Positions 1-5,550 of a DNA stretch of 5,550 nt are shown in pieces. This DNA is from Bacteroidales bacterium (lineage in GTDB: Bacteria > Bacteroidota > Bacteroidia > Bacteroidales > UBA3663), in contig JAEDEY010000112.1 in assembly GCA_016293065.1 (NCBI GenBank), positions 1-5,550 of the forward strand, in the 5' to 3' direction. The first letter of the stretch is position 1; each line of letters opens with the position of its first letter. The notes beneath the pieces were generated by a model. The model saw nothing but the letters and a program-made list of their open reading frames with translations. It was not told where the DNA came from and ran no database searches. A program made the translations under genes and the position numbers.

Positions 1-84
1 AGAAGAATGGAATATGGCTGAATGGAAGCAGAGGAATCGTAAAATACGGAATAATAATGTTAGGACGGAATAATAACGTTAGGA
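1..84. other. AT-rich left edge, no confident gene
   Basis: This short edge holds no gene I can support. Two + strand frames are open from the window start: one ends at the TAA at 71-73 and the other at the TGA at 90-92. Either could be the last residues of a gene beginning outside the window, but the peptides are too short to recognise. The tandem repeat at 46-83 lies across both. A 19-bp unit is not a multiple of three, which argues mildly against conserved coding here. Confidence 0.4.
46..83. repeat. 19-bp tandem direct repeat, two copies
   Basis: Two head-to-tail copies of ACGGAATAATAAYGTTAGG occupy 46-64 and 65-83. They differ only at one base (T58 versus C77). The C in the second copy makes the 8-bp palindrome TAACGTTA at 74-81, which is imperfect in the first copy. 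The repeat ends 25 bp before the -33 element of the promoter at 109-138. It could be a slippage duplication or a pair of regulator sites; the sequence alone does not decide. Confidence 0.75.
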
Positions 85-108
85 TTGTGTGATTTTTCTA
101 TAAAAAAT

Positions 109-138
109 TTTGACACGTCTTTTTTTTGCTTATATTTG
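109..138 (+). promoter_or_regulatory. Bacteroidota-type promoter for the GNAT-M23 unit
   Basis: A -33 box TTTG at 109-112 and a -7 box TATATTTG at 131-138 match the primary sigma factor consensus of Bacteroidota (TTTG and TAnnTTTG), with an 18-bp spacer. Transcription would start around 143-147, giving a leader of about 20 nt that is A-rich and has no Shine-Dalgarno sequence, as is usual in this phylum. The promoter position also fixes the downstream start codon, because a TTG start at 85 would lie upstream of the transcript. Confidence 0.75.
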
Positions 139-165
139 CACCATAAAAAACAGAGAACATCGGAT

Positions 166-621
166 ATGAAGTGGACAATCAAACAGGGAACAGAGACTGA
201 CATTCAGGACATTGCACAGTTTCAGGTGGATATGGCAGCAGAATCGGAAGGAACGGTTCTGGATCTTGCCACAGTGATCAAGGGCGTGACGCTCGCTGTG
301 GCTGACGAGGCGAAGGGGCGTTATGTGCTTGCTGTGGCTGAGGATGGCAAGGTTGCAGGCAGCCTTATGCTCACACGCGAATGGAGCGACTGGCACGCTG
401 CGTGGTACTGGTGGATCCAGAGCGTGTATGTGCGACCGGAATACCGCCGACAAGGAGCTTACAGGGCAATGTACCAATACGTCCGCGAGCTCGCCAAGCA
501 AAACGACATAGCCTGCCTCCGACTCTATGTGGATCGCGAGAATGAGCGTGCACAGAAGACCTATCAGGCGCAAGGCATGCACGAAAGCCACTATCTGCTC
601 TACGAAGAAGAATTTGTATGA
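166..621 (+). CDS. GNAT-family N-acetyltransferase
   Basis: This 151-residue cytoplasmic protein has the size and order of a single-domain GNAT fold, which moves an acetyl group from acetyl-CoA to an amine. A first strand and helix lie at residues 3-26. Strands at 53-58 and 63-69 follow, the second starting with the VAGSL turn. Motif A is at 84-105 (IQSVYVRPEYRRQGAY, then a helix); the R94-R95-Q96-G97-A98 segment is the pyrophosphate-binding loop of acetyl-CoA. Motif B is at 118-138 (LRLYVDRENERAQ, then YQAQGM), with the usual N126 and Y133 for CoA contact and catalysis. A tryptophan-rich stretch at residues 73-83 precedes motif A and may shape the substrate site. I chose ATG 166 because the in-frame alternative at 85 lies before the promoter and would add an unrelated 27 residues. 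The stop codon overlaps the start of the M23 peptidase gene (ATGA), so the pair is probably translationally coupled. The substrate cannot be read from the sequence. The family call is firm; a specific function is not. Confidence 0.9.
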   Translation: MKWTIKQGTETDIQDIAQFQVDMAAESEGTVLDLATVIKGVTLAVADEAKGRYVLAVAEDGKVAGSLMLTREWSDWHAAWYWWIQSVYVRPEYRRQGAYRAMYQYVRELAKQNDIACLRLYVDRENERAQKTYQAQGMHESHYLLYEEEFV

Positions 622-2342
622 TGAAACAGACAAGACATATTATTCTGAAACTGATATTACTGTGCTCGGTGATATCAGTCGCTTTTTCGGCAGCAGCCAA
701 CACGGACAGTGATGTCGTTCCTCCGCTTGATTTTGATCTTTGTCTGGCGGGCAACTACGGTGAACTGCGTCCTAACCACTTCCATGCAGGGCTTGACTTC
801 AAGACACAGCAGTCGATTGGACATCCCGTCCACGCCTTTGCCGATGGGTACGTTGAGCGCGTGGGAGTCAACGCCTATGGATATGGACTTGTGCTCTATG
901 TAACACATCCTCATCTTGAGCGCATGACCGTATATGCCCACCTCGACACCTTCAACGACGAAATATGGAAGAAGGTGCGACAGCGACAGGTGGCAGAAGA
1001 ACTCAACAATCCAGACCTGACTTTCGCTCCAGATGAGCTGCCTGTCAAGAAAGGCGACATCATAGCAATGAGCGGAAACACAGGTAGTTCTGGCGGACCA
1101 CACGTGCATTTCGAGGTCAGAGGACTGATGAGCGCACCAGGAGCTGACGATGAAGAATGGTACGACCCGATGGCTTATTTCATCGACAAGATCAAGGACA
1201 CTACGGCACCAAGGGTTTTGAACCTCTACATCTATCACGAGCCGAACACGGCTTTCACCCGACATGCTCAAGTCCTAAACCGCAAGGCAAATGCCTGGGG
1301 CAAGGTGGGCTTTGGCATCAAGGCTTACGACTACATGGACGGACAGGCAAACAAGTTTGGCGTGAAGAAAGTGAAACTCTACTGCGACGATAGGCTAATC
1401 TACGACTGGAATCAGGAATTCTTCCAATATCACGAACAGCGATTCACCAACAGTGTCATCGACTATCGCGAGTTCACGAACCTGCGCTCGACCATCATGA
1501 AAACCTTCACCGAGCCATGCAACAAGCTCAGGATGATTGCCAATGAACCTGGCGACGGCATAGTGGAGATTGACGAAGAGCGACCTTATCATTTCCGCTA
1601 CGTGCTGGAAGATGCCCACGGCAACAGCTCGACACTCAACTTCGTAGTCAATGGCGTAAGACGAGAGCCTGCTGTCCATAAGCAAAAGGGACGCTTAGCT
1701 AAGGCTGGCGAAGTGTTCAGGATCGATACCCTCGGCTTGCATTTCCATAGTCCTGCGGGCAACCTCTACACCGATGCCGACATCGCCTTTGATGTAACAG
1801 GACAATCGGCTGACGAGCCTGGACATACGTCACGATTTATCTCGCCTATATATCGCATAGGTTCGCGCGACATTCCGTTGCACAGTTTCTGTGACCTTGA
1901 GATAAGCCTTCCCGACAGCATCACTTCAGGTTCTCAGCTCTATATTGCCAATCTTGACGGAGGTGTCTATCGAGGCAAGTTCACTCCCAAGCAGGCAATA
2001 CCATTCTCGAAAAGGACACTGCCAGCAACCCTCTCCACTAAAGTACGCGATTTTGGAAGGTTTACGGTGAGACGCGACACCGAAAGGCCGACAGTCACCA
2101 TCGTCGGACGCCCTACGATAGGCAGAATCAGCCTGAGGCTGAGCGATATTGGCAGTGGCGTGGCATCGTGGAAAGTGCGCATCGACGGACAGTTTGTGCC
2201 GTTCGACCTCAACAACAGAGGTGTGGCTATCGGGCATCCCAATCTCTTCGGAATAACGCAGGGCATCAATCATAAGATTGAAATTCAGGTCACCGACCTT
2301 GTAGGCAATGAAACGATTATGAATATCGAAAAGCGGTTTTAA
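618..2342 (+). CDS. exported M23-family zinc metallopeptidase
   Basis: This is a 574-residue secreted protein with an N-terminal LytM/M23 endopeptidase domain. The family cuts peptide stems or bridges of peptidoglycan. A signal peptide covers about residues 1-27 (basic MMKQTRH, hydrophobic core 8-23, cleavage near SAAA). The M23 domain spans about 45-170 with all expected active-site parts: H56 and D60 (HxxxD) and H164 as zinc ligands, H162 of the HVH motif and H108 of YAH as catalytic histidines. The gap from H108 to H162 is 53 residues, longer than the roughly 30 in LytM, and holds a charged helix-like insert at about 113-130. The remaining 400 residues look beta-rich. Two segments beginning DTTAPRV (194) and DTERPTV (487), with DIGSG at 510 and a D-LVGN turn at 560, resemble Ig-like folds, perhaps for wall binding or positioning. 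ATG 618 and ATG 621 are adjacent and in frame; the first gives the ATGA overlap with the GNAT gene. With all ligands present, I expect an active enzyme, not a degenerate activator of the EnvC kind. The exact bond cut is unknown. Confidence 0.9.
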   Translation: MMKQTRHIILKLILLCSVISVAFSAAANTDSDVVPPLDFDLCLAGNYGELRPNHFHAGLDFKTQQSIGHPVHAFADGYVERVGVNAYGYGLVLYVTHPHLERMTVYAHLDTFNDEIWKKVRQRQVAEELNNPDLTFAPDELPVKKGDIIAMSGNTGSSGGPHVHFEVRGLMSAPGADDEEWYDPMAYFIDKIKDTTAPRVLNLYIYHEPNTAFTRHAQVLNRKANAWGKVGFGIKAYDYMDGQANKFGVKKVKLYCDDRLIYDWNQEFFQYHEQRFTNSVIDYREFTNLRSTIMKTFTEPCNKLRMIANEPGDGIVEIDEERPYHFRYVLEDAHGNSSTLNFVVNGVRREPAVHKQKGRLAKAGEVFRIDTLGLHFHSPAGNLYTDADIAFDVTGQSADEPGHTSRFISPIYRIGSRDIPLHSFCDLEISLPDSITSGSQLYIANLDGGVYRGKFTPKQAIPFSKRTLPATLSTKVRDFGRFTVRRDTERPTVTIVGRPTIGRISLRLSDIGSGVASWKVRIDGQFVPFDLNNRGVAIGHPNLFGITQGINHKIEIQVTDLVGNETIMNIEKRF

Positions 2343-2352
2343 GTGCGAATTA

Positions 2353-2384
2353 TTTGGTCATATCGTGCAAAAAGTCTATCTTTG
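2353..2384 (+). promoter_or_regulatory. Bacteroidota-type promoter for the C69-rlmD unit
   Basis: A -33 box TTTG at 2353-2356 and a -7 box TATCTTTG at 2377-2384, with a 20-bp spacer, fit the Bacteroidota consensus. Transcription would begin near 2389-2393, leaving a leader of under 20 nt before ATG 2409, AT-rich and without a Shine-Dalgarno sequence. The -7 region through the next six bases (2377-2390) matches the GNAT promoter (131-144) at 12 of 14 positions. The TTTG of the -7 box is also the first four bases of the right arm of the inverted repeat at 2360-2392. Confidence 0.75.
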
Positions 2385-2401
2385 CACGATATTTTATTTT
2401 T
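2360..2401 (+). terminator. probable intrinsic terminator after the M23 gene
   Basis: Arms ATATCGTGCAAA (2360-2371) and TTTGCACGATAT (2381-2392) are perfect 12-bp inverted repeats separated by 9 nt. A tract with eight T in nine bases follows (2393-2401). It lies 18 nt beyond the M23 stop, as expected for a Rho-independent terminator of the GNAT-M23 transcript. The stem is only moderately GC-rich. The same dyad could instead be, or also be, an operator over the -7 box of the downstream promoter. Confidence 0.65.
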
Positions 2402-2408
2402 ACATGAT

Positions 2409-4088
2409 ATGAAGAAACTTCTCTCGGCTGCTTTAGCAGCAACTCTTATCGGCTTCAGTTCTGCCGATGCTTTAGCCTGCACCAATATGCTCGTGGGTAA
2501 GAAAGCCTCGGTCAATGGCTCAACGATGATCAGCTACAATGCCGACAGTCACACACTGTATGGCGAGTTATATTACACTCCTGCTGCCGACCATGCACCT
2601 GGTGCAATGCGTAAGGTGATTGAGTGGGACACCAACAAGCCTCTCGGCGAGATTCCTCAGCCAGCTCACACCTACCGCGTGGTGGGCAATGTCAACGAGT
2701 GGCAGGTCACTATTGCCGAATCGACATGGGGAGGCCGTCATAACCTGTCGGACGAGAACGGCATCATCGACTATGGCTCGCTCATCTATATTGCCCTCGA
2801 ACGAAGCAAGACCGCACGTGAAGCCATCGACGTGATGACAAGCCTCGTCAGCGAATATGGCTACTACAGCAGTGGCGAGACGTTCTCGATCGGCGACCCT
2901 AACGAGATATGGGTCATGGATCTTACCGGCAAGGGCACTGGCAACACTGGTGCCGTATGGGTGGCTCAGCGCATACCTGACGACTGTATCAGCGCACATG
3001 CCAATCAGGCACGCATCCATAAGTTCCCACAGGCAAAGAAGAAGCTCAACAAGAAGATGAACCGCTATGAGGTGGGCGATTCGTGTATGTTCAGTGCCGA
3101 CCTCATCCCATTCGGACGCACTCTCGGCTATGAGGGCACCGATGCCGACTTCGACTTCTCAGCCACTTTCGGCGACCTCGATTACAGTGCTTTCCGTGGC
3201 TGCGACGGACGTGTGTGGGCTTTCTTCAACCGCTATGCAAGCGGCATGGAGCGTTATTTTGACTTTGTTGATATGGTCGAAGGCGCAGAGGTACTTCCTC
3301 TCTATGTCAAGCCTGACCGCCTGCTCTCACACCGCGACATTCAGGACGCTTTGGGCGACCACTTCGAGGGCACACCTTGGGATATGACCAAAGACGTGGG
3401 CGGTGGTCCTTTCCACTCTCCTTACCGCTGGCGTCCTATGCACTTCGAGGTCGATGGCGTTACATATACTCACGAACGTGCCATCGGCACTCAGCAGACA
3501 GGCTTCTCGTTTGTTGCTGAAATGCGCGGCTGGCTGCCTCGCGAGGTTGGAGCCAAGACTTGGTTTGCTGCCGACGATGCTGCTACTGCCATCTTCATGC
3601 CTATCTACAACAACATCCTCGAGGCTCCACTCTGCCTCCGCGTAGGCAATGGCGACATGCTCACCTTCTCGTGGACAAGCGCTTTCTGGATGACCAACTG
3701 GGTGGCCAATCAGTGCTACTCGCGCTATGAGGACATGAAGGTCGATGTGGATAGAGTGCGCAACGAGATTATGGATCGCTGGGATGCCGAAACAGACAGC
3801 ATCGATGCTCAGGCTGTGGCTTTGCTCAAGAACTCGACAAGCGACGTGACAGCCTTCCTCAACGAATATACTGCACGCGAGTCGAACGACGCTACCGAGG
3901 CTTACAAGGAACTTGGCATCTATCTCCTCGTCAAATACCTTGACGGCAATATCAAGCAGGAGAAGGACGGAGAGTTCGCACGCACTCCTTATGGCATAGC
4001 CGATCACCCTCAGCAGCCTAAATACAGCGAGGAATTCTATCGTGCTATCGTAAATCAGATTGGCGACAAGATTAAGGTTAAGAAATAA
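2409..4088 (+). CDS. exported C69-family dipeptidase (Ntn hydrolase)
   Basis: This 559-residue protein belongs to the peptidase C69/PepD family, cysteine N-terminal-nucleophile hydrolases that split dipeptides. Residues 1-23 form a signal peptide (MKK, hydrophobic LLSAALAATLIGF, then ADALA). Cleavage after ALA would leave C24 as the new N-terminus, the catalytic nucleophile in this family. The sequence from C24 (CTNMLVGKKAS, then NGSTMISYNAD to D46) is the family's signature start. Further family blocks are ESTWGGR at 104-110, NEIWVMDL and, at 326-341, MTKDVGGGPFHSPYRW, which corresponds to the conserved GPF-x-x-P-x-R region. The length agrees with full-length relatives of Bacteroidales. I chose ATG 2409 because it starts a clean signal peptide just after the promoter; the in-frame GTG at 2343 lies before the -33 box and would spoil the signal peptide. 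The likely site of action is the periplasm or cell surface. The stop codon TAA directly touches the ATG of rlmD, so the two are probably co-transcribed. The family is firm; the natural substrate is not known, and other amide hydrolase activity is possible. Confidence 0.9.
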   Translation: MKKLLSAALAATLIGFSSADALACTNMLVGKKASVNGSTMISYNADSHTLYGELYYTPAADHAPGAMRKVIEWDTNKPLGEIPQPAHTYRVVGNVNEWQVTIAESTWGGRHNLSDENGIIDYGSLIYIALERSKTAREAIDVMTSLVSEYGYYSSGETFSIGDPNEIWVMDLTGKGTGNTGAVWVAQRIPDDCISAHANQARIHKFPQAKKKLNKKMNRYEVGDSCMFSADLIPFGRTLGYEGTDADFDFSATFGDLDYSAFRGCDGRVWAFFNRYASGMERYFDFVDMVEGAEVLPLYVKPDRLLSHRDIQDALGDHFEGTPWDMTKDVGGGPFHSPYRWRPMHFEVDGVTYTHERAIGTQQTGFSFVAEMRGWLPREVGAKTWFAADDAATAIFMPIYNNILEAPLCLRVGNGDMLTFSWTSAFWMTNWVANQCYSRYEDMKVDVDRVRNEIMDRWDAETDSIDAQAVALLKNSTSDVTAFLNEYTARESNDATEAYKELGIYLLVKYLDGNIKQEKDGEFARTPYGIADHPQQPKYSEEFYRAIVNQIGDKIKVKK

Positions 4089-5549
4089 ATGGGAAGAAAG
4101 AAAGACAAGAATAAGGTTATCGCTAACCTCACTATCGAGAAATATGCGGCTGAGGGCAAGTGCGTGACGCATTTCGACTCGCTCGGGCCAAACAACACAG
4201 TCACCAAGAAGGTGCTGTTCGTGCCGTTTGCTGCTGTGGGCGACGTTGCCGACATCAAGATCCTGCGTTCGCGCACATCGTTTGCCGAGGGAACCATCGA
4301 GCGACTCATCACTCCTTCGCCAGTGCGTGTTAGTCCGAAGTGCGAGCAGTTTGGCGTGTGCGGAGGCTGCAAGTGGCAGCACATCCCATACGAGGAACAG
4401 CTCAAGTTCAAGCAACAGCAGGTGATGGATGCTCTGACTCGCATCGGCAAGGTCGAACTGCCAGAGTGCACTCCTATCGATGGTTCGCGCAATATCTGGA
4501 ACTATCGCAACAAGCTCGAGTTCACCTTCTCCAACAAGCGCTGGCTCACCTTCGATGAGGTGAAGTCGGGCGTGGAATATGAGGACATGAATGCCCTTGG
4601 CTTCCACATCCCTAACTGCTTCGACAAGGTGCTCGACATCCGCAAGTGCTGGCTGCAGGACGAGATTTCCAACCGTCTGCGTCTCGACATCCGTCAGTTT
4701 GCCATCGACAATGGCGTATCGTTCTACGACCTCCGCAACCAGGTGGGCGTGCTCCGCAATATGGTGGTGCGCACAGCATCGACTGGCGAACTCATGCTCA
4801 TCGTCATCTTTGGCGAAGACAATGCCGAGCAGATTGCTCTCGTCATGAACCACATGCGCGATGCTTTCCCCGAGATCACCTCGCTCATGTATGTGGTCAA
4901 CACCAAGTGCAACGATGCTTGGGGCGACCTTGAGGCAAAATGCTGGAGTGGCAAAGATCATATCATCGAGGAGATGGAGGGACTGAAGTTCAAGGTGGGG
5001 CCAAAGTCGTTCTATCAGACCAACTCGCAGCAAGCCTACGAACTCTATAAGCACACGCGTGCTTTTGCAGGACTTGCTCCTGATGGGGCTTCGGCCGATG
5101 AGAAGCCGCTCGTCTATGACCTCTACACAGGCACAGGCACCATTGCCAACTTCGTGTCGCGTCAGGCTCGCAAGGTGGTGGGCATCGAATATGTGCCAGA
5201 GGCAATCGAGGACGCAAAGGTCAATTCGGCAATCAACGGCATCGACAACACGCTCTTCTATGCTGGCGACATGAAAGACATCCTCACCATCGACTTTATC
5301 AACGAGCATGGGCGTCCAGATGTCATCATCACCGACCCTCCTCGTGCCGGTATGCACGAAGACGTGATCAACGCCATTCTGTTTGCCGAACCTAAGGTCA
5401 TCGTCTATGTGAGCTGCAACCCCGCAACCCAGGCTCGAGACCTGCAGCTGCTCGACGCTAAATACCGTGTCACCAACATCCAGCCAGTCGATATGTTCCC
5501 TCATACCCAGCATGTCGAGAATGTGGTGAGACTGGAAAGGAAGGTGTGA
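4089..5549 (+). CDS. rlmD: 23S rRNA (uracil-C5)-methyltransferase, RlmD/RumA type
   Basis: This 486-residue cytoplasmic enzyme uses S-adenosylmethionine to make 5-methyluridine in 23S rRNA, at U1939 (E. coli numbering) if it is a true RlmD. A basic start (MGRKKDKNK) leads into a TRAM RNA-binding domain at about 10-74. Four cysteines fit the [4Fe-4S] site of RumA: C85, C91 and C94 (C-x5-C-x2-C within the CGGC motif) and C187. The methyltransferase domain follows: FYQTN at 308-312, SAM-binding DLYTGTGT at 344-351 with acidic E367, and DPPRAG at 416-421. Next are SCNP with the nucleophile C443 and, near the end, HVEN with the general base E477. All catalytic and cluster residues are present and the gene is complete. 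ATG 4089 follows the C69 stop with no gap, so it depends on the upstream transcript unless a promoter hides inside that gene. It could instead be a dual-site enzyme like RlmCD of Bacillus, or act on another uridine; the family assignment itself is very secure. Confidence 0.95.
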   Translation: MGRKKDKNKVIANLTIEKYAAEGKCVTHFDSLGPNNTVTKKVLFVPFAAVGDVADIKILRSRTSFAEGTIERLITPSPVRVSPKCEQFGVCGGCKWQHIPYEEQLKFKQQQVMDALTRIGKVELPECTPIDGSRNIWNYRNKLEFTFSNKRWLTFDEVKSGVEYEDMNALGFHIPNCFDKVLDIRKCWLQDEISNRLRLDIRQFAIDNGVSFYDLRNQVGVLRNMVVRTASTGELMLIVIFGEDNAEQIALVMNHMRDAFPEITSLMYVVNTKCNDAWGDLEAKCWSGKDHIIEEMEGLKFKVGPKSFYQTNSQQAYELYKHTRAFAGLAPDGASADEKPLVYDLYTGTGTIANFVSRQARKVVGIEYVPEAIEDAKVNSAINGIDNTLFYAGDMKDILTIDFINEHGRPDVIITDPPRAGMHEDVINAILFAEPKVIVYVSCNPATQARDLQLLDAKYRVTNIQPVDMFPHTQHVENVVRLERKV

Positions 5550-5550
5550 A

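Noticed and set aside
1..92. C-terminal end of an upstream gene, in either of two open frames
   Set aside because: Each frame gives fewer than 30 residues with no recognisable motif, so I could not choose between them or show that either is coding.
85..165. Upstream extension of the GNAT gene from TTG 85
   Set aside because: It runs through the promoter at 109-138, lies upstream of the likely transcript start, and adds residues with no place in the GNAT fold.
130..633. Antisense frame opposite the GNAT gene
   Set aside because: It lies opposite a clear GNAT domain, has no recognisable motif, and has no promoter or partner gene that I can see.
675..1271. Antisense frame opposite the M23 domain
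   Set aside because: The sense strand encodes every M23 active-site residue here; the antisense product has no family features.
2343..2408. Upstream extension of the C69 gene from GTG 2343
   Set aside because: The stretch contains the promoter and the inverted repeat, and would put 22 residues before an otherwise normal signal peptide.
3327..5513. Open reading frame of 728 codons on the - strand, antisense to the C69 and rlmD genes
   Set aside because: It is exactly codon-aligned with the two sense genes, which share a frame. Antisense stops in that register need TTA, CTA or TCA in the sense strand, and both genes mostly avoid these for CTC, CTG and TCG. The predicted protein shows no recognisable domain, so codon bias explains the length.

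Overview
The window looks like an ordinary chromosomal stretch of a Bacteroidales bacterium, probably Prevotella-like. The evidence is two promoters of the Bacteroidota type (TTTG, about 19 bp, then TAnnTTTG), no clear Shine-Dalgarno sequences, and exported peptidases of the style common in that order. Base composition appears balanced inside the genes and AT-rich between them. The family and genus are inference, since there is no marker gene with enough resolution to read by eye.

Layout, all on the + strand. Positions 1-165 are an AT-rich left edge with a 19-bp tandem repeat and then a promoter. Positions 166-621 encode a small GNAT acetyltransferase. It overlaps by ATGA a gene for an exported M23-type zinc metallopeptidase (618-2342), and the two look like one transcription unit. 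The 66-bp gap that follows holds a 12-bp perfect inverted repeat with a T-rich tail, probably the terminator of that unit. The -7 element of the next promoter lies inside the right arm of the same repeat. Next come an exported C69-family dipeptidase with an N-terminal cysteine nucleophile (2409-4088) and, with no bases between stop and start, a 23S rRNA m5U methyltransferase of the RlmD type (4089-5549), which ends one base before the window does.

How they may work together: the two secreted peptidases could act one after the other in the envelope, with the M23 enzyme cutting peptidoglycan stem or bridge peptides and the C69 enzyme splitting small peptides. That is inference from adjacency and family. 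The acetyltransferase and the rRNA methyltransferase have no obvious link to that chemistry and probably share transcripts for reasons of gene packing.

I found no mobile element, CRISPR array, tRNA, rRNA or defence-type gene, and no convincing sign of a new biological system. The most interesting item is the compact terminator/promoter overlap at 2353-2401.
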